The notes below the pieces were generated by a model. It was given only the letters and a program-made list of their open reading frames with translations, was not told the origin of the DNA and made no database searches. A stretch of DNA of 64,000 nt, from assembly GCF_000012365.1 (NCBI RefSeq), contig NC_007651.1, forward strand, positions 682,001 through 746,000, in the 5' to 3' direction. A program made the position numbers and the translations under genes. The DNA comes from Burkholderia thailandensis E264. Lineage in GTDB: Bacteria; Pseudomonadota; Gammaproteobacteria; Burkholderiales; Burkholderiaceae. This document shows, piece after piece, positions 37,153 through 47,377 of the stretch (the first letter of the stretch is position 1; each line of letters starts with the position of its first letter).

Positions 37153-40100
37153 TCAACCGTTGGCGGCCGCCTGCGCGCTCGCGCCGTTCGTGTCCGTGTT
37201 CGCGCCCGGCGCGCCGGGCGCGATCATCAACGGCTGCAGCGCCGGCGCGAGCGACTTCAGCAACTGCACCGCCATCGCGCTCGTGAAGTCGTAGCGGGCG
37301 GCGTACGGCTCGTGCGCGTAGGCGGTCAGCACGCCGAAGAACCGGTCGCCGAGCGAGAACGCGAACGTCGCGCTGCGGTTGACCTTGCGCGATTCGATGA
37401 GGCGCGCGCCGCGCGCGTACACGTTGAAGCGCTGGTCGCCCGTGCCGGTCTTGCCGTACACGGGCAGCGTCGTGCCGTCCGGGAACGTCATGCCCTGCGC
37501 GAGGCGGCGGCCCGTGCCTTTCTGCACGACGTCGCCGAGCAGCACGTGCACCTGGTTCGCGATCTCCGGCGACAGCAGCGGTTGCGGCTGCACGGCCGCG
37601 CGAACGAAGCGCGTTTCGTACGGCGTGCCGTGCGCGAAATCGAGCGACGAGATCCGCTCGTTGGGCACCTTCGCGCCGCCGTTGGCGATCAGGCCGACGA
37701 GCTTGGCGAGTGCGTCCGGCTGATCGCCCGACGCGCCGATCGCCGCCGCGTACGACGGCGTCAGGTGCTCGAACGGATAGCCGAGCGCACGCCACGACGC
37801 GCCGATCGCGTCGTACGCGCGCAGTTCGACCATGTGCCTGATGCGGCGGTCCTGCGTTGCGTGATAGCGCGTCTTGAAGAGCCACGAATACGACGCGATG
37901 CGCGCGTCGCGGCTTGCTTTCTGCACGTCGTCGAGCGATGCGTCCGGATGCTTGCGCAAATACGCGAGCGTCCACAGCGCAAGCGGGTGCACGCCCGCGA
38001 TGTAGCCGCGGTCGTTCAGGTTGAAGCGCTCGATCGCGTACTTCGTGTAGAGCTTGTCGAGCGCGTCGTCCGACAGCTTCGCGGCGGCCGGCGTGCCGCG
38101 CAGCGTCGCGCGCATTTTCGCGTCGAACCATGCGCGCGGCTGCTCGGGCGCGACGCTGCGCAGCACCGTCGCGACGCGCGGCGGCGATTTGCGCACGTTG
38201 CCGAGCATCGCGGCGAGCGCGTCGTCGCCGGGCTTGCCCGCGTATTGCGTGTAGAAGCGCTTCACGTACACGCGGCTCTCGGAATCGACGAAGCGCAGCA
38301 GATAGCGTTGCCGCAGCGCGGGATCGTCGAGCCACGACGAAGACGGCCCGCTCGTGCGGATCATCTCGTAATGGACGATGTCGCGCATCAGCCGCACGAA
38401 CACGAGGTTCACCGAGTTCTGGAACGCGACGTGCACGGTCAGGATTTTGCCGTTGTCCGATTTGTCGAAGTTCGTGAAGCTTTGCGCGCCGCCGCCCGTG
38501 TAGAACGTCTCCCCGGGGCTCGCGGAATACTTGCGCTCCACGGCCGCGGCGAGCATCGGCTGCAGCGAGCGGTCCCGCGTGTGCGCGAGATAGTCGAGCG
38601 CCCAGCGCGTGAGCGCGTCGGTCGGATCGGGCTTCACCCGCGCGAGCTCGGCCGCGCTCAGGTTCGCGTAGCGCGCGTGCAATTCGGAGACGATCTGCAG
38701 ATACGTGACGATCGTGCGCAGCTTCGCGGTCGAGCCGAGGTTCAGGCGCGCGCCCTGGTTGATGTCGAACGGCTGGTCGACGCTGTCGGTCTGCACGCGC
38801 AGCAGGTTCGCGCCGTCGCGGCGTTCGTACAGCGTGAAGCTGTACTGGATCTTCGACGGATCGTCGCCCGAGCGCAGCATCTCGAAGCCGTAGAGGCCCG
38901 CTTCGCGCGCGCCGTCGGGCGTCGCCGCGCGCGCGAGGCCCGCCGCGACCGCCTGCTGCACCTTGTTGTTCAGCGTGTCGGTCGCGCGCAGGTCGAGCCG
39001 GTCGAGCTGATAGACGTTGTCGATGCCGAGCGCGGCGAGCAGGTGCGAGCGCGAGGACGTCACCGCCTTGCGCGCGACGAACGAGCGCGCGTCGGCGGCG
39101 GCGGGCGCCGGGCTGCGCTCGATGTGCGCGGCAAGCGCCGCGTCGCGCAGCGCCGGCGTGATCACGCCGCCCGTCGCGAGCAGGCGCAGGTAGCTGTCGG
39201 TGAGGCGCAGCAGCATCGGGTAGCCGCGATTCAGGAAGAACGACGGCGCGCGCTGCGCGATCATCAGCGACAGCACCTGCCGGAACGCGACGCCCTGCGC
39301 GGCGACGTTCTCGGGCGTCGTCGGCGCGGCGAGCAGGCGGTTCACTTCGTCGAAGTCGCGCCCGTACCACGCGGTCAGGCCGTCGCCGATGCCGGTGACT
39401 TCGCCCACGCGCGCGCGCGCGGCGAGCGGCACCGAGTTCAGGTAATGGACGACGATCTCGCGGCGCGCGGCCATCGTCTGCGGACCGTTCAGATACGCGC
39501 GCACCGATGCCGACGCGATCTGCCGGAGCTTCTCGGGCGGCGTCGCGGTGCGGCCGTCGGGCGAGTGACGGAATTTCTCGAGCTGCGTCGCGAGCGTGCT
39601 GCCGCCGGGCGTCGCCTGGTGGCGGTTCACATAGCGCAGCCCCTGATCGACGAGCGCGCGGCTGAAACGGCCCCAGTCGATCGCCGGATTGCGGTTCGGC
39701 TGGTTCGGGTCGAGCAGGTAGCGATCCTCGATGAAGAGGAGCGACTGCACGACGAGCGGCGGGATCGTCTCGAAGCCGCCGTATGCGTGATGCGGATAGC
39801 GGACGTCGAAGAGCGGCGAGCCGCTCGAATCGACGATCGACAGGCCGGCCTGGTCCTTTTCGTCATACGGCAGGAACAGGTGCTCGTCGGCGAGCGATAG
39901 CATCCGGTCGGACACGCGCGCCTGCGACTCGACGACGAAGCCGCGCGACAGCAGCCGCGCCTGGAAGGACGGCAGCAACGCATAGCCGAGACGCAGGTCG
40001 TACGGGCCGCTGTCGGGGAAGCGGATGCGCGTGCTCGCGCCTTCGTCGACGCTGTAGCCGACGTCGCGCGTCAGTTCAGACAAGAAGCGCGCCTGCAGCC

Positions 40101-40245
40101 GGGAGGTTTCGATTTCGATCTGGACGAGGCGCGCGACGATCGCAAGCGCGATCACGACGATCACGATCAGCGACCATTTGAATCCCTTCCAGAACGATTG
40201 CGTCCCGGTCGGGCGAAAGGGAATCCGAATCAGCGGCCGATTCAT
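37153..40245 (-). CDS. Class A penicillin-binding protein (transglycosylase/transpeptidase)
   Basis: A 1030-residue inner-membrane protein with one anchor helix (FKWSLIVIVVIALAIVARL, about 23-41). The glycosyltransferase-51 domain (about 150-340) has SLLFIEDRYL and GGSTLATQLEKF; the transpeptidase domain (about 450-1000) has the three penicillin-binding motifs STAK in LNLGSTAKLRT, SVN in QNSVNLVF and KTGTG. All catalytic motifs are present, so it should polymerise and cross-link peptidoglycan. It is longer than PBP1a/1b and differs from them in motif surroundings, so it is probably an accessory enzyme. It converges on the phosphoribosyltransferase gene with a 54-bp gap. Confidence 0.9.
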   Translation of the reverse strand: MNRPLIRIPFRPTGTQSFWKGFKWSLIVIVVIALAIVARLVQIEIETSRLQARFLSELTRDVGYSVDEGASTRIRFPDSGPYDLRLGYALLPSFQARLLSRGFVVESQARVSDRMLSLADEHLFLPYDEKDQAGLSIVDSSGSPLFDVRYPHHAYGGFETIPPLVVQSLLFIEDRYLLDPNQPNRNPAIDWGRFSRALVDQGLRYVNRHQATPGGSTLATQLEKFRHSPDGRTATPPEKLRQIASASVRAYLNGPQTMAARREIVVHYLNSVPLAARARVGEVTGIGDGLTAWYGRDFDEVNRLLAAPTTPENVAAQGVAFRQVLSLMIAQRAPSFFLNRGYPMLLRLTDSYLRLLATGGVITPALRDAALAAHIERSPAPAAADARSFVARKAVTSSRSHLLAALGIDNVYQLDRLDLRATDTLNNKVQQAVAAGLARAATPDGAREAGLYGFEMLRSGDDPSKIQYSFTLYERRDGANLLRVQTDSVDQPFDINQGARLNLGSTAKLRTIVTYLQIVSELHARYANLSAAELARVKPDPTDALTRWALDYLAHTRDRSLQPMLAAAVERKYSASPGETFYTGGGAQSFTNFDKSDNGKILTVHVAFQNSVNLVFVRLMRDIVHYEMIRTSGPSSSWLDDPALRQRYLLRFVDSESRVYVKRFYTQYAGKPGDDALAAMLGNVRKSPPRVATVLRSVAPEQPRAWFDAKMRATLRGTPAAAKLSDDALDKLYTKYAIERFNLNDRGYIAGVHPLALWTLAYLRKHPDASLDDVQKASRDARIASYSWLFKTRYHATQDRRIRHMVELRAYDAIGASWRALGYPFEHLTPSYAAAIGASGDQPDALAKLVGLIANGGAKVPNERISSLDFAHGTPYETRFVRAAVQPQPLLSPEIANQVHVLLGDVVQKGTGRRLAQGMTFPDGTTLPVYGKTGTGDQRFNVYARGARLIESRKVNRSATFAFSLGDRFFGVLTAYAHEPYAARYDFTSAMAVQLLKSLAPALQPLMIAPGAPGANTDTNGASAQAAANG

Positions 40246-40821
40246 GACGGCGTCTCCCGGCGGGCCGCGGCACGCGCCGCGACCATTTCGATAAGTTTAG
40301 TACCGAATCGCGCAAGTCACTGTACGGGTTGACTCTGAAAAACCACAGTCGAAAACCGCGGTTGCTGGAAACGTTTCCGTTCTCGCGCGATTCGCGGCGC
40401 GCCGGGCGGCCGAGCCCGGGAGAGGCGCGCGCGATTCGGCGATTCGGACGGCCGGGCGCGATGTGGCGCCGTTTGTGCGGCTGGTTTGCTCGGGGGGAGG
40501 CTGTCACGGCGGCTGCCGTTCGCCTGGTTTTTCCCGGCGCGTCGCGCGGGCGCGCGATGACGCGCGTGCCGCATCTGCGACGTTCGCGTTCGGACGGGCG
40601 CACGCTCGCGCGGCCGTGTGATCGCGCTCGGGACCGCTGCGATCCGGCGGCGTGCGTCGCCGGCGCCGATTGCCGCAGCCGGGGTATCCCGAATCCGCGG
40701 ATCTGCGGCGGCTAGGCGCTTGCGGCCGCTGGCGGCGTGAACTCGTCGCCGACGATTCAGGCGATCGCATGCCGCGCCGCCGGCGAGCATCTCGCGCGCA
40801 TCCGGCTCGCGGGCCGCGACG
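40246..40821. other. Intergenic region, nothing recognised
   Basis: About 575 bp between the PBP gene and tssF, with ordinary high GC and no credible gene, hairpin terminator or repeat. Confidence 0.4.
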
Positions 40822-42636
40822 CTACACGAGCTGCGCGATCGCGCTGCGCGGCTCGCATCGATGCAGCTCGCGGCCCGTGTCGCGCGCATACGCGACGAGC
40901 TGGATGAAACCGTTCGGCGGCGCATGCAGCGCGAAGAAGCCGTCCATCACGTCGATGAACGCCTTCAGGCTGCACGTGGCGAAAGCGGCTTCGTTCAGCG
41001 TCAGCGCGACTTCGATGCCGCGCACGAACGTCGGCATCGGCTTCACGGCCATCCACCGCACGGCGACCTTGTGATCGAGATTCGCGATCGCGTCGATTTG
41101 CGGCATCGCGCTCGACGAGCGCGTCGCGTACTGGACAAGCAGCGCCTTCAGCGCGCCGAGCCCAGACGGCTGCAGCAGCAGCGCGTGCGGCGTCATCGCC
41201 GCGATCATGCGCCACAGCGCGCCGTGGTCGCGCGCAAACCGGCGGGTTTGCGTCGGCTTGCGCAGCATCGTGATGCGGCCCGGCAGATTGTCCGTCTCGT
41301 TGAGCAGATCGCCGTCGGCGTCGCCGATCGGCAATGTCTGCGGATAGTCGCCGTTCGTGCAGCTCAGCTCGACGTTCAACTGATCGGCGCGCGGCCGCAC
41401 GGGCGCGCCGCCGGCATCGACGAGCCTGAGTGCCGCCGGCTGCGCGCCGTGCGCGAAGCGGTCGCGCTCCGCGAGCCAGTAGACGGGTTCCTTGCGGCCG
41501 TGCTGCCCGTGCAGCATCGAGCGGTACGGCGTCACGTCGACGTTCGCGCGCGGCTCGCCTTCGCGCGCGATGCGCACCGCGTCGATCGAGCGCACCTCGA
41601 TGCCGTTCGATTTCAGCGCCTGCGGCACGACGGGGTACGCGGCCGCGGCGTCGCGCAGCGAGATCGGCATCGCGTCCTGGCTGAACAGATTGACGATGGG
41701 CGTGCAGAACAGGCGCAGGTTCGACGCGGCGAGCGTGCCGAGCGCCCGCGCTTGCTGCGAATCCGGCGCGACGCCGACCACGGGCAAGTGCAGCGACAGG
41801 CGCCGGCACGGGCCCGCCGCGCGCGCGATGCGCGCGACGTCGATGTCGACGAAATCGAATTTCGCCGGGAATGCGAAGTATTCCATCAGCAGCCGGAACG
41901 GCGGCGCGCCGTGCGGGGGATCGAGCAACGCGTCCTCGGCGGCGAATCCGACGGGCGCGAGCGGCGCCTTCGACAGCGGCTTCCAGCGCCCGTCGCCGTC
42001 GAGCTCGATGAACGCGGCAGGCGCGCGCATCGCCAGCGTGTCGGCGAGCGCGGCGACGAGCGGCGCGTCGCCGTGCAGATGCGCGCGCAGGCCGCGCGCG
42101 CGCAGCGCCGCGAGCGTCGGCTTCGCGGTCAGCGCATCGAACGTGATCGACACGATGCCCGTCGACGACGGCGGCATCCGCGCGGCGGGCGGCGCGGCCG
42201 ACGCCGGGCGAAAGCGCGCGTCGACGATCGACACGGGCGCGAGCGCGACGTCGTATGCGGTGCGGAACCGATTCGCGCCGATGCGGCTTTCCAGCATGGT
42301 GCCGCGCCCGATCGTCACGCCCTCCGTCAACTGGCTGAACAGCGAAGCCGCGTCGAACTGCGCGATCGAGCATGCGGGAAACGGGCGCAGATAGTCGGGA
42401 CACGCGGTTTCGACGAGCGCCTCGGTGAACTCCGGATACTCGTCGTCGAGCGCCTCGCCGATCTGCGCGCCGAGGAGCGCGAACGACTGGAGCATGCGCT
42501 CGACGTGCATGTCGTCGGTCTGCCCATCGGCGATGCCGAAGCGCGTCGCGATCTTCGGATGGCGGATCGCGAATTCGCGCATCGAGTGCCGCAGCATCGC
42601 GATCTCGCGTTCGTAGTAGGGAAGGAGGTCGTTCAT
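40822..42636 (-). CDS. tssF: Type VI secretion baseplate protein TssF, orphan
   Basis: A 604-residue protein of the TssF/ImpG/VasA family, which forms the wedge of the type VI secretion baseplate with TssG, TssE and TssK. The N-terminus MNDLLPYYEREIAMLRHSMREFA followed by HPKIATRFG, DDMHVERMLQSFALL and EYPEFTEALVETACPDYLRPFP is characteristic. The start at 42636 gives the standard family N-terminus although the ribosome site is weak; the frame is open to 42762. No other tss gene lies within 20 kb either side in the window, which is unusual because tssF is normally flanked by tssE and tssG. Confidence 0.92.
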   Translation of the reverse strand: MNDLLPYYEREIAMLRHSMREFAIRHPKIATRFGIADGQTDDMHVERMLQSFALLGAQIGEALDDEYPEFTEALVETACPDYLRPFPACSIAQFDAASLFSQLTEGVTIGRGTMLESRIGANRFRTAYDVALAPVSIVDARFRPASAAPPAARMPPSSTGIVSITFDALTAKPTLAALRARGLRAHLHGDAPLVAALADTLAMRAPAAFIELDGDGRWKPLSKAPLAPVGFAAEDALLDPPHGAPPFRLLMEYFAFPAKFDFVDIDVARIARAAGPCRRLSLHLPVVGVAPDSQQARALGTLAASNLRLFCTPIVNLFSQDAMPISLRDAAAAYPVVPQALKSNGIEVRSIDAVRIAREGEPRANVDVTPYRSMLHGQHGRKEPVYWLAERDRFAHGAQPAALRLVDAGGAPVRPRADQLNVELSCTNGDYPQTLPIGDADGDLLNETDNLPGRITMLRKPTQTRRFARDHGALWRMIAAMTPHALLLQPSGLGALKALLVQYATRSSSAMPQIDAIANLDHKVAVRWMAVKPMPTFVRGIEVALTLNEAAFATCSLKAFIDVMDGFFALHAPPNGFIQLVAYARDTGRELHRCEPRSAIAQLV

Positions 42637-43618
42637 CGGAAAGAGACGGTCCCGGGGAAGCCGGTTGGCGCGGTCGTGCGGCGCGCGGTCATCCGCGCTT
42701 CGCGTGCGCGCCGCGGCGGGCGGCATCGCGCGGGCGACGGTTCGCGGCGGCATGTCCGGCATTCGGTCGGCGTCGGCATGAGGTTGCGTCGTTCATCTTG
42801 CGTGCGGGGCGGCGGAATCGCCGCCGAGATAATCGGCCGCGCGCCGATACAAAATGCGAACGGCGCGCATCGTATCGAAGCATCGCGGCCCGTCGAACGA
42901 GAAAATCGTCACCGTCATGATCGAGATTCGTACCGAATGGCCGTGCTATTGCCGCTTCGCGCCCGAACCGGCATGCGCTTCGCGCGCTTCATTAAACCAG
43001 GGTGGGCGTGCGGCGAGGACGAATATTCCGCGTCATCGTGCAACCGCATGACATGAAAGGGATTTTTTCACGTCCGAAACCAGGCGTCGCGGCGATTGCG
43101 GGGGCGTCGCCGTCGGGCCCGGATTCATGTCCGGCGATTTTCGACGCAACCGCGAATTATCGCAACCGTTTGTTATTCCGCCCGTATCGACGCGCGCGGG
43201 CGTCGACCATCGAATTGAATATCCGGCGGGGCCGGCCGAATATCGGCGGATTTTCGCGCGCGTACGGGAACGGATGCGAATGTTGAATGCCGATATGCGC
43301 GACAGGCGACAGGCGACAGGCGACAGGCGACAGGCGACAGGCGACAGGCGCGGACGCCCGCGCGCCTGCCGGCGAATGCGGGCGCACGCGCGATCGGGCG
43401 CGCGGTCAACGCAGGCGACGCCTTGACGGACGCGCCGCCGCTGCCGAATATTCGGGGGCGGGTCGCGCAGACGATACGCGAGGCGATCTCGCGGTTCGAA
43501 ACGGCCGATGCCCACGAGCCGAGCGGCGCGCGCCGCCGCACCTGCCGGCGGATCGCCGCACGCCGCCAGTAGGCCGGACGGCGGCGCGCCGGCCCAACCT
43601 CACGGATTCGCGCACACC
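42637..43618. other. Repeat-bearing gap between tssF and the acylase gene
   Basis: Nearly 1 kb without a convincing gene. It includes an AT-richer part (about 42850-43250) and a perfect heptamer array at 43301-43349. Frames through the array give repetitive peptides without a family. Confidence 0.5.
43301..43349. repeat. Tandem heptamer array (GACAGGC)7
   Basis: Seven perfect head-to-tail copies of GACAGGC, with no spacers. Such arrays vary by slippage and are used as VNTR markers in the Burkholderia pseudomallei group. It lies 270 bp upstream of the acylase gene start. Confidence 0.95.
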
Positions 43619-46012
43619 ATGGCTTCGACCCGGAACCGCATGCGGCGCTCTCTGAAGATCCTGTCGGCCCTGACTCTGCTCGGTCTGCTGATCGCGATCG
43701 CCGGCGCCGCCGCGTACCTGCGCGCGAGCCTGCCGCAGCTCGACGGCGACGTTCGCGCGCCCATGCTCGGCGCGCCGATGACGGCCGAGCGCGATGCGCT
43801 CGGCGTGCCGACGATCACCGCGCGCGACCGGTTCGACGCCGCTTACGGGATCGGCTATCTGCATGCGCAGGACCGGTTCTTCCAGATGGACATGCTGCGC
43901 CGAAGCGGCGCGGGCGAGTTGTCGGAGCTGTTCGGGCCGGTCGCGCTCGACGTCGATCGAGACCATCGCCTGTACCGTTTTCGCGCGCTCGCGGCCGCCG
44001 TCGTCGCGCATCTGCCGCCCGACGATCTGCTCGTGCTGCAGCGCTACGCGCAGGGCGTGAACGACGGGCTCGCCGCGCTGCGCGCGCGGCCGTTCGAATA
44101 CGCGCTGCTGCGCATGCGGCCGCGGCGCTGGCAGCCCGAGGATTCGCTGCTCGTGATCTGGGCGATGTACTTCGACCTGCAAGGCAAGCTCGCGTCGCGC
44201 GCGTTCGCGCGGCGCTGGCTGCAAGCGCATTCGACGCCCGGGCAGCTGGCGTTTCTGCTGCCGCCGTCGAGCCGCTTCGATGCGCCGCTCGATGCGCCTG
44301 GCATCGCCGCGCCCGGCGCGCCGGTGAGCGCGACCGCGCCGGCCTGGCTGCGCGACGCGCGGCCCGCGGCGCCGATCGACAGCGTGTCGATCGACGCGCA
44401 ATCGTCGGTTGGCAGCAACAACTGGGCGCTCGCGGGCAACCGCACGGCGAGCGGTGCGGCGATCGTCGGCAACGACATGCATCTGTCGCTCGGCTTGCCG
44501 AACATCTGGTATCGCGCGATGTTCAAGCTCGGCGGCGGCGGCGCGGGGCCGGCCGTGCGTGTCGTCGGGATGACGCTGCCCGGCTTGCCCGTCGTCGTCG
44601 TCGGCAGCAATGGGCGCATCGCGTGGGGTTTCACGAACGGCTATGCGGATTGCCTCGAACTGCTGCCGCTCGAGCGCGACGCCCGCGATCCGAACCGCTT
44701 CAAGCTCGGTGGCGCATGGCAGACCGCGCGCGCGACCGTCGAGACGATACGCGTGCACGGCGCGGCGCCCGTCGCGCTGACCGTGCTCGACACGACGGCG
44801 GGCCCGGTGCTCGACATCGGCGGCAAGGTCTATGCGTCGCACTGGATCGCGCAGGCGAGCGGCGCGGCGAATCTCTCCTTCGCGAAGATGATCGATGCGA
44901 CGGGCGTCGGCGACGCGCTCGGCGTCGCCGCGGCGGCGGGCCTGCCCGCGCAGAACATCGTGATCGGCGATAGCGCGGGGCGCATCGGCTGGACGGTCGC
45001 GGGCGCGCTGCCCGATCGGCGCAAGCGCGTCGAGGCCGACGCGCCCGGCAAAGGCGCGCCGTCGTGGCAGGCGGAGTTGCCGCCCGACGCGCATCCGCGC
45101 ATCGTCGATCCCGCCGGCGGCCAGTTGTGGAGCGCGAACAACCGGCAGCTCGCGGGCGACGCATACCGGCTGATCGGCGACGGCGGCGCGGATCTCGGCG
45201 CACGCGCGCGCCAGTTGCGCGACGGCCTGACGGCGCTCGGGCGCACCGACGAGCGCGCTGCGTACGGGCTCGATCTCGACGATCGCGCGCTGTTCATGTC
45301 GCTCTGGCGCGATCGGGCGCTGCGCGTGCTCGACGAAGCGGCGCTCGCCGGCCATCCGGCGCGCGCGGAGTTCCGCCGGCTGCTCGCGAGCGGCTGGACG
45401 GGGCGGGCGAGCGTCGACTCGGTCGGCTACACGCTCGTGCGCGGCTATCTGTACCGGCTCTACGACGTGCTGTTCGGCAGCCTCGACGCGCGCCTGAAGC
45501 AGCAACGGCACGACGCCGATTACGCATTGGCGAATTCGCGCTGGCCCGCCGTGATCGCGCGGCTGCTCGACGAGCAGCCGGCCGCGTGGCTGCCCGCGGA
45601 CGCCGCGAGCTGGCGCGACGTGCAGCTCGCGGCGATCGACCGGACGATCGAGGCGCTGACCGCCGATGGCGCATCGCTCGCCGACGCAACCTGGGGCGAG
45701 CGCAACACGCTGCGGATCGCGCATCCGTTCGCGCGCAGCGTGCCGTTTGTCGGACGCTGGCTGTCCGCGCCGGCCGATCAGGTGCCGGGCGACGCGAACA
45801 TGCCGCGCGTCGCCGCGCCGAAGTTCGGGCAATCGGAGCGGATCGTCGTGGCGCCGGGGCGCGAGGCGCAAGGCCGCTTCAACATGCCCGGCGGACAGAG
45901 CGGGCATCCGCTCAGCCCGTTCTTCCTCGCGGGGCATCGCGCATGGGTGAAGGGCGAGCCGCTGCCGCTGCTGCCGGGGCCGACCGAGCACACATTGCGA
46001 TTCGTGCGTTGA
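43619..46012 (+). CDS. Penicillin acylase family Ntn hydrolase
   Basis: A 797-residue exported proenzyme. A hydrophobic helix (SLKILSALTLLGLLIAIAGA, 11-30) acts as signal or anchor. The A-chain runs to about residue 265, and the predicted autocleavage exposes Ser266 in VGSNNWALAG as N-terminal nucleophile of the B-chain, as in penicillin G acylase and AHL acylases (PvdQ/QuiP). Further B-chain features: GNDMHLSL, and the oxyanion-type Asn in AGRIGWT and ANNRQLAGD segments. It may cleave acyl-homoserine lactones or other amides; the substrate cannot be told. The ATG at 43619 opens directly before the helix. Confidence 0.9.
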   Translation: MASTRNRMRRSLKILSALTLLGLLIAIAGAAAYLRASLPQLDGDVRAPMLGAPMTAERDALGVPTITARDRFDAAYGIGYLHAQDRFFQMDMLRRSGAGELSELFGPVALDVDRDHRLYRFRALAAAVVAHLPPDDLLVLQRYAQGVNDGLAALRARPFEYALLRMRPRRWQPEDSLLVIWAMYFDLQGKLASRAFARRWLQAHSTPGQLAFLLPPSSRFDAPLDAPGIAAPGAPVSATAPAWLRDARPAAPIDSVSIDAQSSVGSNNWALAGNRTASGAAIVGNDMHLSLGLPNIWYRAMFKLGGGGAGPAVRVVGMTLPGLPVVVVGSNGRIAWGFTNGYADCLELLPLERDARDPNRFKLGGAWQTARATVETIRVHGAAPVALTVLDTTAGPVLDIGGKVYASHWIAQASGAANLSFAKMIDATGVGDALGVAAAAGLPAQNIVIGDSAGRIGWTVAGALPDRRKRVEADAPGKGAPSWQAELPPDAHPRIVDPAGGQLWSANNRQLAGDAYRLIGDGGADLGARARQLRDGLTALGRTDERAAYGLDLDDRALFMSLWRDRALRVLDEAALAGHPARAEFRRLLASGWTGRASVDSVGYTLVRGYLYRLYDVLFGSLDARLKQQRHDADYALANSRWPAVIARLLDEQPAAWLPADAASWRDVQLAAIDRTIEALTADGASLADATWGERNTLRIAHPFARSVPFVGRWLSAPADQVPGDANMPRVAAPKFGQSERIVVAPGREAQGRFNMPGGQSGHPLSPFFLAGHRAWVKGEPLPLLPGPTEHTLRFVR

Positions 46013-46062
46013 TTCGAGATGCGAACGGTCGGCGCGTGCGCGCGGGCGATTTCGATAATGTC

Positions 46063-46134
46063 GGCATCGGCATCGGCATCGGCATCGGCATCGGCATCGG
46101 CATCGGCATCGGCGTCGGCATCGGCATCGGCATC
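46063..46134. repeat. Tandem hexamer array, (GGCATC)12 with one variant
   Basis: Twelve hexamer units: eight GGCATC (46063-46110), one GGCGTC (46111-46116), then three GGCATC (46117-46134). It lies between the acylase stop and the LysR gene start and is directly followed by a second array. Confidence 0.95.
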
Positions 46135-46182
46135 GGTGCCCGGTGCCCGGTGCCCGGCGCGCGGCGCGCGGCGCGCGGCGCG
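46134..46182. repeat. Tandem heptamer array, CGGTGCC x3 then CGGCGCG x4
   Basis: Seven heptamers: three CGGTGCC (46134-46154) followed by four CGGCGCG (46155-46182). The two unit types differ at two positions, so the array probably grew in two steps. It abuts the hexamer array and ends about 105 bp before the LysR start codon. Confidence 0.9.
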
Positions 46183-46286
46183 CGCAACGCCGGACTATTC
46201 GGCGAAAGCGAATAGTCGCGAAGCGGCTTGAATCCGGGTACTCGCGTGCTTTATTCTGTCCTGTTGGCGATTCGAAGGGGGACGGC

Positions 46287-47261
46287 ATGGACCGCATTCA
46301 GGCAATGGAAGTCTTCACCCGCGTGGTGGAGGCGAACAGCTTCACGCGGGCCGCGGAGACGCTCGGGATGCCGCGCGCGTCGGTGACGACGATCATCCAG
46401 AATCTCGAGGCGCTGCTCGGCGCGCGCCTGATGCACCGGACCACGCGCCGGCTGTCTCTGACGCCGGAGGGCGCCGCGTACTACGAGCACTGCATCAAGA
46501 TCATCACCGAGATCGCGGAGACGGACGCGAGCTTTCAGGTCGGCAAGCGCAAGCCGAGCGGCGCGCTGCGCGTGCACATGCCGAGCTCGCTCGGCCGGCG
46601 GCTCGTGATTCCCGCGCTGCCGATCTTCCGCCAGCGCTACCCGGACGTCGTGCTCGATCTGGGGCTGTCCGATCGCCCCGTCGATCCGGTCGAAGAGGGG
46701 ATCGACTGCATGATCCGCATCGGGCCGCTCGAGGATTCCTCGATGGTCGCGCGGCGCATCGGGATGCTCAAGCGCGTCACCTGCGCGTCGCCCGACTACC
46801 TGAAGCGCTTCGGCGAACCCATGGAGATCGCGGAACTGGCCGCGCATCATGCGGTGAATTTTCGCGCGAGCCACGGTTCGCGGCCGGTGCCTTGGGTGTT
46901 CGTGATCGACGGCAAGCCGGTCGAGGTCAGGATGGAGGGCGGCGTGACCGTCAATGATTCGGATGCCTACGTGACATGCGGCGTCGAGGGTTTCGGGATG
47001 ATCCAGCCGACGCTCTTCATGGTGCTGCCGCACCTGCTCGACGGCACGCTGAAAGAGGTGCTGCCGGGCTTGAATCCGAAGCCGAAGCCGATCTCGATCG
47101 TTTATCCGAACAACCGGCACCTGTCCGCGAAGGTCCGCGTGTTCGCAGACTGGATCGCCGAGCTGTTCGATTCGACGCCCGCGCTCGAAGGCGGCGAAGA
47201 CTGGCGCGGCGGCGTCGCGGCGCGCGAGAAGCCGGCGCGGCGCGGGCAGGTCGCGGCATAG
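46287..47261 (+). CDS. LysR-family transcriptional regulator
   Basis: A 324-residue regulator. The N-terminal winged helix (1-60) has the LysR pattern MDRIQAMEVFTRVVEANSFT and RAAETLGMPRASVTTIIQNL, and the effector domain (about 90-300) follows. The DRIQAMEVF-type start and the overall sequence belong to the CrgA/DmlR-like branch. A GGGG stretch precedes the ATG at 46287. The target and effector are unknown. The upstream gap holds the two tandem arrays, so its promoter may vary with array length. Confidence 0.92.
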   Translation: MDRIQAMEVFTRVVEANSFTRAAETLGMPRASVTTIIQNLEALLGARLMHRTTRRLSLTPEGAAYYEHCIKIITEIAETDASFQVGKRKPSGALRVHMPSSLGRRLVIPALPIFRQRYPDVVLDLGLSDRPVDPVEEGIDCMIRIGPLEDSSMVARRIGMLKRVTCASPDYLKRFGEPMEIAELAAHHAVNFRASHGSRPVPWVFVIDGKPVEVRMEGGVTVNDSDAYVTCGVEGFGMIQPTLFMVLPHLLDGTLKEVLPGLNPKPKPISIVYPNNRHLSAKVRVFADWIAELFDSTPALEGGEDWRGGVAAREKPARRGQVAA

Positions 47262-47377
47262 CGGCGCGGGGCAGGCGGGCGGCGGACGCGTGCGGCACGC
47301 GTCGCCGCGGGCGTGTCGAACGCGTGTCGAATCGGGTAACGCCGCCCGACGCCCGACGGCGGGCGCGGCCCCGCTTC

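Noticed and set aside
43301..43349. CRISPR-like repeat array
   Set aside because: The units are contiguous heptamers with no spacers; it is a simple tandem repeat.
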